Source: Pseudoalteromonas ulvae UL12
GTDB taxonomy: Bacteria > Pseudomonadota > Gammaproteobacteria > Enterobacterales > Alteromonadaceae
Direction of reading: 5' to 3'
Assembly: GCF_014925405.1 (NCBI RefSeq)
Contig: NZ_AQHJ01000027.1
Span: 1 to 64,000 of the forward strand
Length of the DNA: 64,000 nucleotides
Each line of letters begins with the position of its first letter. The first letter of the stretch is position 1. Shown one piece after another: positions 1 to 8,796 of the stretch. Both the position numbers and the translations under genes were made by a program. A model generated the notes under the pieces. The model was not told where the DNA came from and ran no database searches. It saw only the letters and a list, made by a program, of their open reading frames with translations.

Positions 1-20
1 CAACTTACGGTTTTGGAATT

Positions 21-97
21 TGGCGGAGTGGACGGGACTCGAACCCGCGACCCCCGGCGTGACAGGCCGGTATTCTAACCAACTGAACTACCACTCC
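21..97 (-). tRNA. aspV: tRNA-Asp (anticodon GTC)
   Basis: Read on the minus strand this is a complete 77-nt tRNA with encoded CCA. The acceptor arm starts GGAGTGG and is closed by CCACTCC, the D arm holds AGTTGGTTAGA, the anticodon loop reads CCTGTCACG (anticodon GTC), and the T arm holds GGTTCGAGTCC. It lies downstream of dnaQ on the same strand, as aspV does in E. coli, which is why that symbol is used. Confidence 0.97.
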
Positions 98-197
98 GCT
101 GTTTCCAAATGCTGCTAGGCCATGCCTTGGCAGCGGCGTGAATAATACGAATGAGACCCCTATGAGTCAATAGTTTTTTTCAGTTTTTCATGGTTTT

Positions 198-1562
198 TTA
201 GTCATCAGGCATCGAAAGGTTTAAAATTTCACCACCATCGTTTGCTTTTCGAGCACTTGCTGGATCTTCTGGATTTTTCTCAGAATTTTCTGTTGGGGAG
301 GTTTGCTTCTTTTTAAAACTAAATGCAAATTTAGGCAACCCTTTTTTCTGTACAAAGAGTCTAATCACCAACCAACCGATCAACAGAATCATTAAATTGC
401 CTACGATAACAGCAATAATAAATACGGTTGGATCCGCAGGAGGTTCTTCGACGACTTCAACAGGATCATTTTGATGACTAAGCAACTGACTCTCATCAAT
501 AGGGGGCACAATTTCGATCGGCTCTTCAATAACAAATTCAAAATTGTCGAGCTTTGCCATAAATTCACGTCCATTAATATTGTTACCAAACATCGAGAGC
601 TCTATTCGATAACGGCCCCAATCATAATTGTTCAGCTTTAGTTCGCGTGTATTGGAGGGGTTAGCCTCTATCGAAAAAGCTTGTTCTTCATTATTGGGAT
701 AATAAATGCGACCTTGTAGTAATACAGTAGCAGAGTCTACGTTCGTTTCATCGAGTGTGATGGTAACAATATGCTGATCGAGTTTTTCTTTTGCTAACGC
801 TGTTTCAAAGTGGATCGGCGCTCTGACCAAATGAACCAGATCATGGACCAGTTTACGCTCAACTAACGGAGTGATGAGGTAAAATTCCGGTTGCCACATC
901 CCTGCTGCAATATCGAGTTTAAATTCACCTGTAAATACAGCGTCCCCAGGGCGCTCATCAAACCCTTTACCATCATCTCTAAATTCAGCCACCCGAGCGG
1001 TAGATGCACCATAGTTATCATAATCACTGTCATTGGTGCTAACAAAGTCAACATCTAGGGTGACAACATCACGAAACTGTCCTGCTGTTATTGGCTCTCC
1101 CCCATTGGTTAAGCGACCGGTTAACTTAATGGTTTCGCCTTTGAACATTAAAGGTGGAAGTGGGTCGACCTCAAGCTCTATGTCAGTCAAAATAAGAATG
1201 CGGCTTTCAGATAATATATCGCCCACGGCCTGCCAAGGACCCGGCATCGGTTGCTTAATTTTGATAATGTCGTAGGTTAAGTCGTCATACCATTCGTACT
1301 CCCCGCCTAGTTCTTTTGCCTGTGTCGCGTACATTTTCGAGCCATCTGGGCGAATCAAAATAACAGGTGCGGAACCTCGTTTACGAAAAAAGAGTAAAGT
1401 AATTTCATCAACTTCATGATCAATACGAAAACGATTATTTAACAGCTTAATTTCGTTTTCACCGGCCTCACGCTGAATAATGGTCAGAGGATCGCTCGTG
1501 TCATTCGCCCAAGCAACGTGACTGATCATCAAAAAAGACAGTACCGTAATTAGTTTATTCAT
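198..1562 (-). CDS. TIGR03503-type membrane-anchored protein of unknown function
   Basis: A 454-residue protein with a signal peptide (about 1-20, ending SHVAWA), a long extracytoplasmic part rich in beta-type segments, one transmembrane helix at about 378-403 and a Lys-rich cytoplasmic tail. It resembles the conserved gammaproteobacterial family TIGR03503, which has no assigned function. A GTG twelve bases upstream is possible, but the ATG at 1562 follows a GAGG motif at good spacing and places the signal peptide at the very N-terminus. It lies directly downstream of dnaQ on the same strand (14 bases between them) and may be co-transcribed. The middle contains VFTGEF and D-rich segments reminiscent of Ig-like domains, but I cannot assign a role. 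Confidence 0.8.
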   Translation of the reverse strand: MNKLITVLSFLMISHVAWANDTSDPLTIIQREAGENEIKLLNNRFRIDHEVDEITLLFFRKRGSAPVILIRPDGSKMYATQAKELGGEYEWYDDLTYDIIKIKQPMPGPWQAVGDILSESRILILTDIELEVDPLPPLMFKGETIKLTGRLTNGGEPITAGQFRDVVTLDVDFVSTNDSDYDNYGASTARVAEFRDDGKGFDERPGDAVFTGEFKLDIAAGMWQPEFYLITPLVERKLVHDLVHLVRAPIHFETALAKEKLDQHIVTITLDETNVDSATVLLQGRIYYPNNEEQAFSIEANPSNTRELKLNNYDWGRYRIELSMFGNNINGREFMAKLDNFEFVIEEPIEIVPPIDESQLLSHQNDPVEVVEEPPADPTVFIIAVIVGNLMILLIGWLVIRLFVQKKGLPKFAFSFKKKQTSPTENSEKNPEDPASARKANDGGEILNLSMPDD

Positions 1563-1576
1563 GCTGAGCCTCACAT

Positions 1577-2293
1577 TTAATCAGCTAACCAAAGACATTG
1601 CCCGCCTTTGCTTTGCACTAATTCTAGACGTTCATGATGAGCTTGTTGCTCATCATCAGTTGCCACCACAATCTTAAGTGGTGCGCGATCTGAATTTAGA
1701 CGAATGATCTCCCCTTGTCTTTGGGCATTATTCTCACCGTTTTGCTGGTTGTTAAGATTTAAACTGACCTGACCCCCTGTCATCGCAAGATAAACATCAG
1801 ATAAAATCTCAGAATCCAGTAATGCGCCGTGCATCGTACGTTTGCCATTATCGATATTATATCGACGGCACAAAGCATCAAGATTATTCTTTTGCCCAGG
1901 GTGCAAGTCTCTGGCCATTTTTAATGTATCGAGAATGGTGCATACATCAGCAGTCTTTGGATAACCCGATCTGAGGCGATGAAACTCCATGTCCATAAAG
2001 CCGACGTCAAACGCGGCATTATGAATCACCAACTCAGCGCCTTGAATGTAGTCTAAAAACTCTTTGGCTATTTGGTGATATTTCGGTTTATTACGTAAAA
2101 ACTGATTAGTAATACCATGGACATCAATAGCTTCGTCTTCTATATCGCGTTCAGGATTAATATAAACATGGAAATTATTCCCGGTAAAACGGCGATTAAT
2201 GAGTTCAACACACCCGATTTCAATAATTCGGTGACCTTGTTTAGGATCGATACCGGTTGTCTCTGTATCTAATACTATTTGTCTGTGGTCCAT
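1577..2293 (-). CDS. dnaQ: DNA polymerase III epsilon subunit (3'-5' proofreading exonuclease)
   Basis: This 238-residue protein is the proofreading subunit of the replicative polymerase. The Exo I motif DTETTG lies at residues 9-14 (D9 and E11 bind metal), Exo II reads HNAAFDVGFMD, and Exo III reads HGALLDSEILSD. After the exonuclease domain comes GQVSLNL, which fits the clamp-binding motif, then a C-terminal tail that in the family binds the alpha subunit. Length matches E. coli (243). A longer reading frame to 2359 exists, but the ATG at 2293 follows AGAAGGTGAT and aligns with the family start. It is divergent from rnhA, the arrangement found in E. coli. Confidence 0.96.
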   Translation of the reverse strand: MDHRQIVLDTETTGIDPKQGHRIIEIGCVELINRRFTGNNFHVYINPERDIEDEAIDVHGITNQFLRNKPKYHQIAKEFLDYIQGAELVIHNAAFDVGFMDMEFHRLRSGYPKTADVCTILDTLKMARDLHPGQKNNLDALCRRYNIDNGKRTMHGALLDSEILSDVYLAMTGGQVSLNLNNQQNGENNAQRQGEIIRLNSDRAPLKIVVATDDEQQAHHERLELVQSKGGQCLWLAD

Positions 2294-2361
2294 ATCACCT
2301 TCTGCATGATTCTGATATTTTGTAATGGTTATTTTCATTGTACATAAATTAAAGGTCAACT

Positions 2362-2826
2362 GTGCGAAAAAGCGTTGCTATTTATACTGATGGTTCTTGT
2401 TTAGGTAACCCGGGTCCGGGCGGTTACGGTGTGGTGCTGATTTATAATGGCCACAGTAAAGAACTCAGCCAAGGCTACTCACTCACAAAAAATAATAGAA
2501 TGGAGCTTCTGGCAGCTATTGTTGGCCTAGAAGCGCTTACACAAGTCTGCGATGTCACCCTAACGACCGACAGCCAATACGTCAAACAGGGTATCGAATC
2601 TTGGCTTGCTGGCTGGAAGAAAAGAAATTGGCTCACCGCTTCTAAACAAGCAGTTAAAAATAAAGATTTATGGCAACGCCTCGATGTCATCAATCAACAT
2701 CATCATGTGCAATGGCAGTGGGTGAAAGGTCATTCGGGTCATGATGAAAATGAGCGCTGCGATCAACTGGCCAGATCCGCGGCGCAAAGTTCCTCACTCA
2801 TTGAAGATATCGGCTATCAAGCATAA
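2362..2826 (+). CDS. rnhA: ribonuclease HI
   Basis: RNase HI cleaves the RNA strand of RNA-DNA hybrids, removing primers and R-loops. The 154-residue protein has the catalytic carboxylates at the same numbers as the E. coli enzyme: D10 (YTDGS), E48 (NNRMELL), D70 (LTTDSQY) and D134 (NERCDQLA), with the catalytic-loop histidine in VKGHSGH at 124. Translation appears to start at GTG, preceded by AAAGGT seven bases upstream; no ATG gives a full-length protein. It is transcribed divergently from dnaQ and the two share a short promoter region. Confidence 0.97.
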   Translation: MRKSVAIYTDGSCLGNPGPGGYGVVLIYNGHSKELSQGYSLTKNNRMELLAAIVGLEALTQVCDVTLTTDSQYVKQGIESWLAGWKKRNWLTASKQAVKNKDLWQRLDVINQHHHVQWQWVKGHSGHDENERCDQLARSAAQSSSLIEDIGYQA

Positions 2827-2895
2827 TGAAGATCTGCTTGAACTCATCACTAATTACTTTATGATATAACTTATAACTAAAATTAGAGAGTGTAA

Positions 2896-3777
2896 ATGAG
2901 CGTTCAAATTCATCATTTTTTTCATCAGCCGTCATCTACGTTTACGTATGTTGTTTACGATAGTGCGACCCTTAAAGCAATGATTATCGATCCGGTTCTT
3001 GATTTTGACTTAGCCTCTGGCACACTTTCAACGACTTCAGCCGAAGCTATTTTAGCGTTTATTGACTCCCACCACCTTGATGTAGAATGGATTTTAGAAA
3101 CCCATGCTCATGCTGATCATCTGACTTCGGCACAATACTTTAAGCGGCAATTAGGTGCAAAATTAGCCATGGGTCAGCACATTACTCAAGTGCAGCAACA
3201 TTTCGCCAATACACTTGAACTCAATATCAAAACGGATGGTTCTCAATACGATCATTTATTTCATGATGGGGAAACATTTAAACTGGGTCAGTTACAAGTT
3301 AAAGTGATGGCTACTCCGGGTCACACCAGTGATAGTGTTTGTTACATTGTGCAAGGAAACGCTTTTGTAGGTGACACACTTTTCATGCCAGACAGTGGTA
3401 CCGCGCGTTGTGATTTTCCAGGAGGAGACGCAAACCAGTTATATCATTCAATCTGCCAAATTTTCGAACTAGGTGACGAAACAAACTTATACATGTGCCA
3501 TGATTACCAGCCCAATGGGCGAGAGTTATATTGGAAAACCACCGTTGCAGAGCAAAAAAAATATAATATTCATCTTAAAAATCGCACCACCGCTCATGAC
3601 TATGTACAAATCAGGCGTACTCGAGATGCTAGTTTAGCCGTGCCTAAATTGCTCTACCCTTCTATTCAGGTCAATATTAATGCAGGACTTATTCCGCTAA
3701 ACGATTCACACAATAGCTTTCTCAAAATTCCTCTGACTCATGATGCTATTTTTTCGCTTCCACAGAAGAATGCTTAA
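2896..3777 (+). CDS. metallo-beta-lactamase-fold hydrolase, persulfide-dioxygenase-like
   Basis: A 293-residue MBL-fold protein. The metal motif HAHADH is at 70-75, further ligands are H143 (PGHTSDS) and D160 (VGDTLF), followed by MPDSGTARCDFPGG, a signature of the ETHE1/Blh-type persulfide dioxygenase branch rather than glyoxalase II. Known members use one iron to oxidise glutathione persulfide or have sulfur-related roles; that function is inferred here. The gene sits between rnhA and yafS, which are adjacent in E. coli. Its last 32 bases overlap the convergent methyltransferase gene. The C-terminal 60 residues lack family motifs I recognise. A second, distinct MBL gene (gloB) lies 0.8 kb away. 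Confidence 0.85.
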   Translation: MSVQIHHFFHQPSSTFTYVVYDSATLKAMIIDPVLDFDLASGTLSTTSAEAILAFIDSHHLDVEWILETHAHADHLTSAQYFKRQLGAKLAMGQHITQVQQHFANTLELNIKTDGSQYDHLFHDGETFKLGQLQVKVMATPGHTSDSVCYIVQGNAFVGDTLFMPDSGTARCDFPGGDANQLYHSICQIFELGDETNLYMCHDYQPNGRELYWKTTVAEQKKYNIHLKNRTTAHDYVQIRRTRDASLAVPKLLYPSIQVNINAGLIPLNDSHNSFLKIPLTHDAIFSLPQKNA

Positions 3778-4507
3778 TTGAACTACGAAGCCCTGCTTTA
3801 ACGGCGGGGTTAAATTGCGGCCTTGCATGCCATTTTGGTTTAATCGGAGTCAGGGGGGTGACGCGTTTTCGAGCAACAATTAAATACACACTCCCTGTTG
3901 GTTTTAAATATTGCTTACAAAAACGTTGCCATGCGTCGAACCGAGATAAGCGTTTCCCCCTTGCTAAAGACGAAAAAATAAAGCGTTCATCTTCGAGTAC
4001 TTCAAATCCTAATAAATGCAGCCAATCTTTTACTCGCGCAGGTGTAAAAAAGCGACCACTCCAAGGTAATTTTTGCCGACTAAAGGGTAATAAACGGGCT
4101 AACCCACAAGCACTCAATGGATTAAAGCCACTAATGATAATATAACCACCAGGGATCAAAGTACGATGCGCTTCGCGCAAGATATGATGGGGATCGCTGT
4201 AATACTCAAGGCAATGGCTTAATAAACAAGCATCAACCGAATGCTCAAAGAAAGGCAGTTCATCAATATCAGCGATAACACCTGCATAATCACTGTTGGG
4301 CGCCACACACACTTGATGTTTAATACAACACGCTGAGGTGTCCGTTAAGCCGCTTAAACTCCCTAATTTCAGTAAATGATAACCAAAGATCCGGCTCAAC
4401 CAAGGAGTTAATTTACGTTCAATTTCACTTTGAATGTAATCACCATGAGGGAATTGCTGCCAATTTTCAGGTTTTGGAGCATAACGAAAGCTCAACGCAG
4501 GTTTCAA
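3746..4507 (-). CDS. yafS: SAM-dependent methyltransferase, YafS-like
   Basis: A 253-residue class I methyltransferase fold. The SAM-site glycine loop is degenerate (KLGSLSG at about 47-53), followed by ADIDELPF and LLSHCLEYYSDP, then LIPGGYIIISGFNP, which is the motif III region of methyltransferase-11 type proteins. It lies divergently from gloB and between rnhA and gloB, exactly where yafS lies in E. coli. The substrate is unknown. The start appears to be TTG at 4507 with AGGGA about ten bases upstream; no nearby ATG keeps the N-terminus. The 3' end overlaps the convergent MBL gene by 32 bases. Confidence 0.82.
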   Translation of the reverse strand: MKPALSFRYAPKPENWQQFPHGDYIQSEIERKLTPWLSRIFGYHLLKLGSLSGLTDTSACCIKHQVCVAPNSDYAGVIADIDELPFFEHSVDACLLSHCLEYYSDPHHILREAHRTLIPGGYIIISGFNPLSACGLARLLPFSRQKLPWSGRFFTPARVKDWLHLLGFEVLEDERFIFSSLARGKRLSRFDAWQRFCKQYLKPTGSVYLIVARKRVTPLTPIKPKWHARPQFNPAVKAGLRSSIKHSSVEAKK

Positions 4508-4555
4508 TTCTCAGTTCCCTGTTTATAATGCCAATATCTCTAACATACAAAGCTA

Positions 4556-5341
4556 ATGACTATGCTGCAAGTGAAACCTATCTTGGCGTTCGATGATAAT
4601 TATATCTGGGCGATCATTCATCCAGAGAAAAAACAGTGTGTCGTGGTCGATCCGGGGCAAGCTGAACCAGTAAAGCAATTTTTAGCCGCAGAGCAATTAC
4701 AATTAAGCGCGATCATAATTACTCACCATCATTGGGATCACACCAATGGTGTTGCTTCACTCGTAACTGAGTATCCTGATTTAGTCATCTATGGCCCAAG
4801 TGACAGCCCATTTAAAGGCATCACCCAACCTTTAGTCGATCAGCAAACATTCACTCTTAAATGCATCGAGTTAAGCTTTACAATCATCGCCACGCCCGGT
4901 CATACATTAGATCATATTTGCTACTATGCTGAGCAGCAAAACTGGCTATTTTGTGGTGATACTTTATTTAGTGGGGGCTGCGGACGTTTGTTTGAAGGCA
5001 CACCCGAACAAATGCACTTATCATTAAACAAACTAAAAACCTTACCTAGTCATACTCACGTTTACTGCACACATGAATATACCCTCAGTAACTTAACCTT
5101 TGCACAAGCTGCAGAGCCAGATAATCAAGCACTAATAAGTTACAACCACACTGTAACTGAACAGCGAAACTTAAACATATGTACGTTACCAAGCAGCATC
5201 GGGTTAGAGTGCGCCATTAACCCTTTTTTAAGAGCCGACTTGCCTCATTTAAGCCAATATATCCCGTCAGAGTATGCAAAAGCACCTCAATCGAGCCTAG
5301 ACGTGTTTACCGCGCTACGCCGTTGGAAGGACCACTTTTAG
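4556..5341 (+). CDS. gloB: hydroxyacylglutathione hydrolase (glyoxalase II)
   Basis: Glyoxalase II hydrolyses S-D-lactoylglutathione to D-lactate and glutathione, the second step in methylglyoxal detoxification. The 261-residue protein starts with AFDDNYIW as in the family; the binuclear metal motif THHHWDH is at 56-62, with GHTLDHICYY, GDTLFSGGCGRLFEG and CTHEYT further on, and the C-terminal helical substrate domain ends in LRRWKDHF. ATG at 4556 or 4562 could each be the start; neither has a strong ribosome site. It is flanked by yafS and mltD as in E. coli. Confidence 0.95.
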   Translation: MTMLQVKPILAFDDNYIWAIIHPEKKQCVVVDPGQAEPVKQFLAAEQLQLSAIIITHHHWDHTNGVASLVTEYPDLVIYGPSDSPFKGITQPLVDQQTFTLKCIELSFTIIATPGHTLDHICYYAEQQNWLFCGDTLFSGGCGRLFEGTPEQMHLSLNKLKTLPSHTHVYCTHEYTLSNLTFAQAAEPDNQALISYNHTVTEQRNLNICTLPSSIGLECAINPFLRADLPHLSQYIPSEYAKAPQSSLDVFTALRRWKDHF

Positions 5342-5441
5342 GGAAAAACGCCATAATACTTTTGTTTTACAGTTTGCAGTTGGAATTCCAATGAAATTAA
5401 CGGTAGTATCGTTGGCTGTTTTTGAGCAGTGAATAATTAAA

Positions 5442-7022
5442 ATGATAAAAAAATCGACCGCCTTAGTTGCAGCGCTACTTGTTTCAGGCTGCCAAATGAC
5501 TGACGAACCGCACATTGTTGAAATCAATGAGCAAACCCCTGCAGATTATCCTGCAGCGCAGCCCTATGAAGTGGTTAATGCACTCACTCTTGATGCGTTA
5601 TCGGAGCAACAAGCTGATTTAGAAGAACTCCCTGTATTTGATGATGTGTGGGAGCGTATTCGTTATCAACTGAGCATTCCTGTGCCGCAAAATCGCCCTA
5701 TTGTGACTGAACGCAATTACTATAATAAACATCAACGCTATTTAGATCGCATTTCAAAGCGCGCATCTCCGTATTTATATTATATTGTTGAAGAAGTCGA
5801 AAAACGTCAAATGCCAATTGAACTGGCATTATTACCCATTGTAGAAAGTGCTTTTGACCCTTTTGGTTATTCCCATCGCTCAGCTTCTGGGATTTGGCAG
5901 TTTATGCCTGAAACAGGTGAGCGCTTTAACTTAAAACAAAATTGGTGGTATGACGGACGCCGCGATATTGTCGAATCAACTCGGGCTGCGTTGGATTATT
6001 TATCATATTTACACAAAACCCTTGAAGGTGATTGGCTAAACGCCATCGCTGCGTATAACTCAGGGGAAGGACGAGTCTCTCGTGCTATTCAAAAAAATCG
6101 TAAAAAACATTTACCGACTGACTTTTGGTCGCTCGATTTACCAAAAGAAACCACTGCATACGTTCCTAAGTTGTTAGCATTAGCGGACTTATTAAAGCGC
6201 CAAGATGAATTTAAAGTAAAATGGGATCCGATCGTCAATGCTCAAGTCGTCGATGTGGTCGATGTAGGTTCACAAATAGATTTAGCCCTTGCTGCCGAAA
6301 TGGCGGGGATGAATATCACTGAATTATATCGGCTTAATCCGGGTTTTAACCGTTGGGCGACCGATCCAGATGGTCCACATACTCTGTTGTTACCTCTAGA
6401 TAGTATTGAACAATTTAGTCAGCAACTTGCTAAAACTGATCATAAGCAGCGTATTCGCTGGCAACATTATACAGTGCAAAAAGGCGATAGTTTATCTGTG
6501 ATAGCCAGTCGCTTTGATACAAGTACACAATCAATTCAAACGCTTAATGAGCTAGACTCTCACATTATTCGAGTAGGCCAAGCATTATTGGTCCCGCTGA
6601 GTGAGGGCAATATTGATAATGAACAACTGACAGCTAAAATGCGCAAAGCCACAGCGCCAACTAAAAAACAAACAGTTCATTATCGTGTTAAAAAAGGCGA
6701 TACACTTTGGGATATTAGTAACGCACACGATGTCACAATACAGCAGCTCGCTAACTGGAATAAACTTTCAGCGAATGCCATTTTGAAATTAAATCAAAAG
6801 TTAGTGATTCATAAGACATTGCAAGATAACCAGCCATCGCGTTTAGCTCAATCGGCTCGTTCCATTACTTACAAAGTCAGAAAAGGTGACTCTCTCGCTC
6901 GGATCGCGTCAAAATTCAAAGTTTCTGTCGAAGATATTGTGAAATGGAACAAGATTGATTCTCAAAAATATTTACAGCCAGGTCAAAAGCTTAAGCTAAA
7001 TATTGACGTCAAGCGTACATAA
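5442..7022 (+). CDS. mltD: membrane-bound lytic murein transglycosylase D with three LysM repeats
   Basis: A 526-residue lipoprotein that cleaves peptidoglycan glycan strands, forming 1,6-anhydromuropeptides. The lipobox LVSGC places the lipidated cysteine at 17. The SLT domain has its catalytic glutamate at E135 (PIVESAFDPFG), followed by SASGIWQFMPETG and AAYNSGEGRV. Three LysM repeats follow, beginning HYTVQKGDSL (about 345), HYRVKKGDTLWDI (about 415) and TYKVRKGDSLARI (about 475); E. coli MltD has fewer. It follows gloB in the same direction, a conserved neighbourhood. Confidence 0.95.
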   Translation: MIKKSTALVAALLVSGCQMTDEPHIVEINEQTPADYPAAQPYEVVNALTLDALSEQQADLEELPVFDDVWERIRYQLSIPVPQNRPIVTERNYYNKHQRYLDRISKRASPYLYYIVEEVEKRQMPIELALLPIVESAFDPFGYSHRSASGIWQFMPETGERFNLKQNWWYDGRRDIVESTRAALDYLSYLHKTLEGDWLNAIAAYNSGEGRVSRAIQKNRKKHLPTDFWSLDLPKETTAYVPKLLALADLLKRQDEFKVKWDPIVNAQVVDVVDVGSQIDLALAAEMAGMNITELYRLNPGFNRWATDPDGPHTLLLPLDSIEQFSQQLAKTDHKQRIRWQHYTVQKGDSLSVIASRFDTSTQSIQTLNELDSHIIRVGQALLVPLSEGNIDNEQLTAKMRKATAPTKKQTVHYRVKKGDTLWDISNAHDVTIQQLANWNKLSANAILKLNQKLVIHKTLQDNQPSRLAQSARSITYKVRKGDSLARIASKFKVSVEDIVKWNKIDSQKYLQPGQKLKLNIDVKRT

Positions 7023-7033
7023 GCGGGTAACAC

Positions 7034-7483
7034 TTACCCCGCCAATTGCTGCAAAAATGTTTTAAGCCAGACTAACGCAGGTTTATCTGGCTCAAAATAT
7101 TCACAAGCATCAATCTCTAATCGCGGTAATATTCGCTGCGCTGATAATTGCTCAAACACTTTATCCACTTGCCGGCCTGCACCACAAAAAGTCTCACCAT
7201 AACTACTGTCACCCAACCCTATCACCGCAAATCGCTTGGTGTTTAACGACGGTTGTAAGCGCTGTAATTGCTCAATCAGAGGCGCCAAATCATCCGGAAT
7301 CTCTCCTTGGCCCGTAGTCGAGGTGACACAAAGCAATACATGACTTTGTTTTATCGCTTCAACTGAATATTCATGTAACAATTCAACTTCATGCCCTTCT
7401 GAATGAATCTTGGCAATCAACTGCTCACTCAAGGCTTTTGCACTCCCATACACAGTGCCAACCAATACGGATATCTTCGCCAT
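7034..7483 (-). CDS. yqcA: MioC/YqcA-family flavodoxin
   Basis: A 149-residue short-chain flavodoxin. The FMN phosphate loop is GTVYGSAKAL near the N-terminus, STTGQGEIPDD and IGLGDSSYGETFCGAG are the two isoalloxazine-binding loops. It would carry single electrons as a cytosolic FMN protein; the partner is unknown. MioC and YqcA are close paralogues; the position next to truC and yqcC points to YqcA. It lies 13 bases downstream of truC on the same strand, so yqcC-truC-yqcA is probably one operon, and it converges on mltD. Confidence 0.88.
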   Translation of the reverse strand: MAKISVLVGTVYGSAKALSEQLIAKIHSEGHEVELLHEYSVEAIKQSHVLLCVTSTTGQGEIPDDLAPLIEQLQRLQPSLNTKRFAVIGLGDSSYGETFCGAGRQVDKVFEQLSAQRILPRLEIDACEYFEPDKPALVWLKTFLQQLAG

Positions 7484-7496
7484 ACATTACTCCTAT

Positions 7497-8231
7497 TTAT
7501 AAATAGGCTTGCTCTTCGTCAGGCCACCCTAACCGCTTGAATACTTCTAATGCCGTGTCCCCTAAAGGCGCTTCAAGGTGAATATATTCATCCGTGTAAG
7601 GATGGGTGAAACTCAGCTGCTGTGCAAATAACATTAAGCGTTGTAAATTAAAATGCTGCCAAAAAAAATGATTATGCTGGTTATCACCATGATTAACATC
7701 ACCAATAATGGGATATGCTAAGTAATTCAAATGGCGCCGAATTTGGTGTTTTCTACCTGTTTTTGGGTAACATTCAACTAATGAATAACGGATCGAAGGG
7801 TATTTACCAAGAGGTATTGATAAAACCGCTTGGCGTAAACAACGAAACTCAGTTTGCGCTTCTTGTGGTGCTTTATTTTGATCGGCAAATTTATCTGCGA
7901 TTTTGTCGAGTTCTTCTTTGAGCGGTCTATCTACCAATCTATGTTCAGGTGCAAAGCCGCGTACTAACGCCAAATAACGTTTAGTCATTTGATGGTTGGC
8001 AAATACCTCATTCATTTTTCGCGCTGCTTCTGAACTTAGCGCAAATAGCAGCACACCAGAAGTCGGTCGATCTAAACGATGGACAGGAAAAACGTGCTGC
8101 CCTAATTGATCGCGAAGCATTTGCATCGCAAATTGCGTTTCATGCTTATCTAAAAATGAACGATGAACCAATAACCCTGAAGGCTTATCAATCGCCACAT
8201 AATATTCATCTTGAAAAAGAATATTTAACAT
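7497..8231 (-). CDS. truC: tRNA pseudouridine(65) synthase
   Basis: TruC makes pseudouridine at position 65 of some tRNAs. The 244-residue protein has the RluA-family catalytic motif HRLDRPTSG with the nucleophilic aspartate, an N-terminal VAIDKPSGLLVH strand, and TGRKHQIRRHL near the C-terminal third. The start is set at the ATG at 8231, which overlaps the yqcC stop as TGATG, a typical coupling junction; a longer frame up to 8249 would overlap yqcC further. Order and coupling match E. coli yqcC-truC-yqcA. Confidence 0.93.
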   Translation of the reverse strand: MLNILFQDEYYVAIDKPSGLLVHRSFLDKHETQFAMQMLRDQLGQHVFPVHRLDRPTSGVLLFALSSEAARKMNEVFANHQMTKRYLALVRGFAPEHRLVDRPLKEELDKIADKFADQNKAPQEAQTEFRCLRQAVLSIPLGKYPSIRYSLVECYPKTGRKHQIRRHLNYLAYPIIGDVNHGDNQHNHFFWQHFNLQRLMLFAQQLSFTHPYTDEYIHLEAPLGDTALEVFKRLGWPDEEQAYL

Positions 8232-8557
8232 CAAGATATTACGCCACAAATGGTGTTATCAAGCTGCGCCACTATAGCCAGAAGTACCGTATAGTCTTCA
8301 GATTGCGCTGACCAACTTTGTTCAGCCATTGGCAACAATGCTATACTTGTTGGCAAAGGCACTTTAGCCGCTATCATAAAGCGCATTTTTTCTATAAAAA
8401 TAAACTGTAACCACTGCGAAAAAGACAAGGTATCGCAGCAAAATGGGGCGCTCGAAAGTAACGCCGCTTGCGAAGGTGCCTGAGGTTGCCACAATTTCGC
8501 AGCCTTAAGTGCAGACTCTAATTCATTCAATAATTGTGCGACTTGCGTGTCTTTCAA
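8231..8557 (-). CDS. yqcC: YqcC family protein (DUF446)
   Basis: A 108-residue, mostly helical cytosolic protein of the YqcC family. The conserved core includes LWQPQAPS near residue 20, the PFCCDTLSFSQWLQFIFI segment and the downstream Pro-rich PLPTSIALLPMAEQSW. No enzymatic motif is visible and the family function is unknown. It is first in a three-gene run with truC, translationally coupled through TGATG, and yqcA. The start at 8557 leaves 239 bases to the divergent DUF3549 gene. Confidence 0.88.
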   Translation of the reverse strand: MKDTQVAQLLNELESALKAAKLWQPQAPSQAALLSSAPFCCDTLSFSQWLQFIFIEKMRFMIAAKVPLPTSIALLPMAEQSWSAQSEDYTVLLAIVAQLDNTICGVIS

Positions 8558-8796
8558 AATATAAACTCGTTACTGTAATTTGATTGAGCCATTATATACC
8601 CAAACTCCCCTAGGATGCAGCATGGGGCGCTTTGTAAAGGCTGACGATTAAGTCTGACTCTGTAACAAGGCTTACCTCTTTGAAAACATGACAAAGACAA
8701 GCATATGCTCCAAAACAGGTCCCAAAATGAAAGAGCCTTGGTTATCCGGGCTAAACTCTTTATAATTCGCCCATATTTGCTTACATAGAGTGTAAA

